A DNA stretch of 34,028 nt, from positions 1 through 34,028 of the forward strand of contig JAUXTH010000084.1 in NCBI GenBank assembly GCA_030679035.1. Direction: 5' to 3'. Position numbers and translations under genes: made by a program. Below, in pieces: positions 33,102-34,028 of this stretch. Under the pieces are notes generated by a model, which did not search any database, was not told the origin of the DNA, and saw only the letters and a program-made list of their open reading frames with translations. Each line of letters begins with the position of its first letter. Position 1 is the first letter of the stretch. This DNA comes from Methylobacter sp. (lineage in GTDB: Bacteria > Pseudomonadota > Gammaproteobacteria > Methylococcales > Methylomonadaceae).

Positions 33102-34028
33102 ATGACTAACACCTTGACCATTGACCAAGCTCTTCAGCAAGCGGTAGAACACCACATTCAGGGTCAACTGCAGGAAGCCGAAGATCTTTACAGGGCCATA
33201 TTGCAAGTCCAGCCCGATCACCCGGATGCGAACAATAACCTGGGCGTATTAGCGGTGCAGTTGAATCAGCCTGCTGCCAGTCTGCCTTATTTTAAGGCGG
33301 CAGTAGAGGCTAGCCCGAATCAAGGCCAATACTGGCGGCGATACATTGATGCGTTGATACAGGCAGGCCAGATCAATGTTGCGCGAGAAATGCTGGAACA
33401 GGGGCGGCAGCAAGGGTTGCAGGGAGAGGAGCTAGACGCGTTGATAGTGCGTCTGGAATATGGTGCGCAGGCCGCAGAGCAGTCAAACACAGAAGCCGCC
33501 AAGGAAACACCACCCGTTCCATTGACAGCTTTACAAAACAGCAAGAAAAAATCCAAGACCAAGCCGGACAAATCGGCCAGGAAGTCAGCTCTGCACAAGG
33601 GGAAAAATCCCAGCCCTCAAGAGATCGACACACTGGTAGCTCTGTTTAACGAGGGGCGATACATAGAAGCCATAAGCCTTGCCCAGAACATGACGGCGCG
33701 CTTTCCTCTGTATGGGTTTGGCTGGAAGGCGCTGGGAGCCATGTTCAAGCAGCTAGGGCAGAATGAAGATGCGCTGATACCTATGCAAAAAGCGGCAGCA
33801 TTATCGCCGGGAGATGCTGAGGCACATAGCAATCTAGGTTTTACTCTTCATGAACTAGACCGATTAGATGAGGCTGAAGCCTGCTATCGACGGGCATTGC
33901 AAATCAAACCGGATTACGCGGAAGCGCATAGCAACCTGGGTAACACCCTAAAGGATCTAGGTCAGCTGGACGAGGCCGAAGCCAGTTACCGGAGGGCGCT
34001 ACAGCTTAAGCCGAATTTTGAGACGGCC
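33102..34028 (+). CDS. TPR protein, 5' part (runs off the window)
   Basis: An open frame from ATG 33102 to the window end, 309 residues and still open. The N-terminal TPR block (about 1-110: GQLQEAEDLYRAILQVQPDH, then NNNLGVLAVQLNQPAASLPY) is followed by a basic, low-complexity linker (KKKSKTKPDKSARKS, about 147-162) and a second run of canonical repeats (AHSNLGFTLHELDRLDEAEA, AHSNLGNTLKDLGQLDEAEA). This layout is common in bacterial proteins in which TPRs are followed by an OGT-like (GT41) glycosyltransferase or a sulfotransferase, but the catalytic part would be beyond the window. A short inverted repeat GGCATC/GATGCC at 33057-33074 precedes the start. Confidence 0.8.
   Translation, partial: MTNTLTIDQALQQAVEHHIQGQLQEAEDLYRAILQVQPDHPDANNNLGVLAVQLNQPAASLPYFKAAVEASPNQGQYWRRYIDALIQAGQINVAREMLEQGRQQGLQGEELDALIVRLEYGAQAAEQSNTEAAKETPPVPLTALQNSKKKSKTKPDKSARKSALHKGKNPSPQEIDTLVALFNEGRYIEAISLAQNMTARFPLYGFGWKALGAMFKQLGQNEDALIPMQKAAALSPGDAEAHSNLGFTLHELDRLDEAEACYRRALQIKPDYAEAHSNLGNTLKDLGQLDEAEASYRRALQLKPNFETA

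Noticed and set aside
32876-33121. 81-codon minus-strand frame between glgX and the TPR gene
   Set aside because: No ribosome binding site, composition unlike a protein, and it overlaps the TPR start.
1-34028. CRISPR arrays, tRNA and rRNA genes
   Set aside because: No regularly spaced direct repeats, cloverleaf or rRNA-like sequence was seen on reading both strands.

Overview
This 34 kb window looks like chromosome from a gammaproteobacterium of moderate GC. The nearest fit is a methanotroph of the Methylococcales, judged from the mix of a NifJ-type pyruvate oxidoreductase, GlgX, SrmB-like helicase, CysDN and many palindromic intergenic repeats. That assignment is inference: no rRNA or methane-oxidation gene is present.

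Layout. (1) 1-6.5 kb: the tail of a transposase, then a GltD-like NAD(P)/FAD protein with ferredoxin clusters followed by full-length NifJ. Together they could link pyruvate oxidation to NAD(P)H. A DUF2281-type antitoxin / ParE-like toxin pair follows. (2) 6.5-9.7 kb: accessory DNA with a composite repeat, a HARE-HTH + PD-(D/E)XK-like nuclease, an orphan, a REP-flanked RAYT transposase pseudogene with two nonsense codons, and a secreted jacalin-like lectin behind a long leader ending in a terminator-like hairpin. (3) 9.7-13.9 kb: a minus-strand threonine-catabolic operon (SDR threonine dehydrogenase then kbl), a three-gene run of small exported proteins/lipoproteins, and a convergent secreted protein. 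(4) 14.2-17.4 kb: a small membrane protein and a two-gene minus-strand unit encoding a multi-pass membrane protein and a Band-7-like coiled-coil protein. (5) 17.5-22 kb: sulfate-activation genes cysD and cysN, split by an AT-rich, translationally coupled pair of AAA ATPase and DUF4276/TOPRIM-like genes (a candidate OLD/PARIS-like defence module). CysN carries a degenerate APS-kinase-like tail. (6) 22.2-27.8 kb: a CBS-PAS-GGDEF-EAL protein with a degenerate GGDEF motif, a BamE-like lipoprotein, a second composite repeat, an FAD dehydrogenase, a DUF2905 protein and a CheY-like receiver. (7) 27.8-34 kb: SrmB-like helicase, rhomboid protease, a small membrane protein, glgX, and a TPR protein cut by the window end.

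Strongest leads: the ATPase-DUF4276 cassette inside cysDN; the membrane/Band-7 coiled-coil pair; the lectin leader; a dispersed repeat core found inside two unrelated palindromes; the vestigial APS kinase tail. No tRNA, rRNA or CRISPR array was seen.
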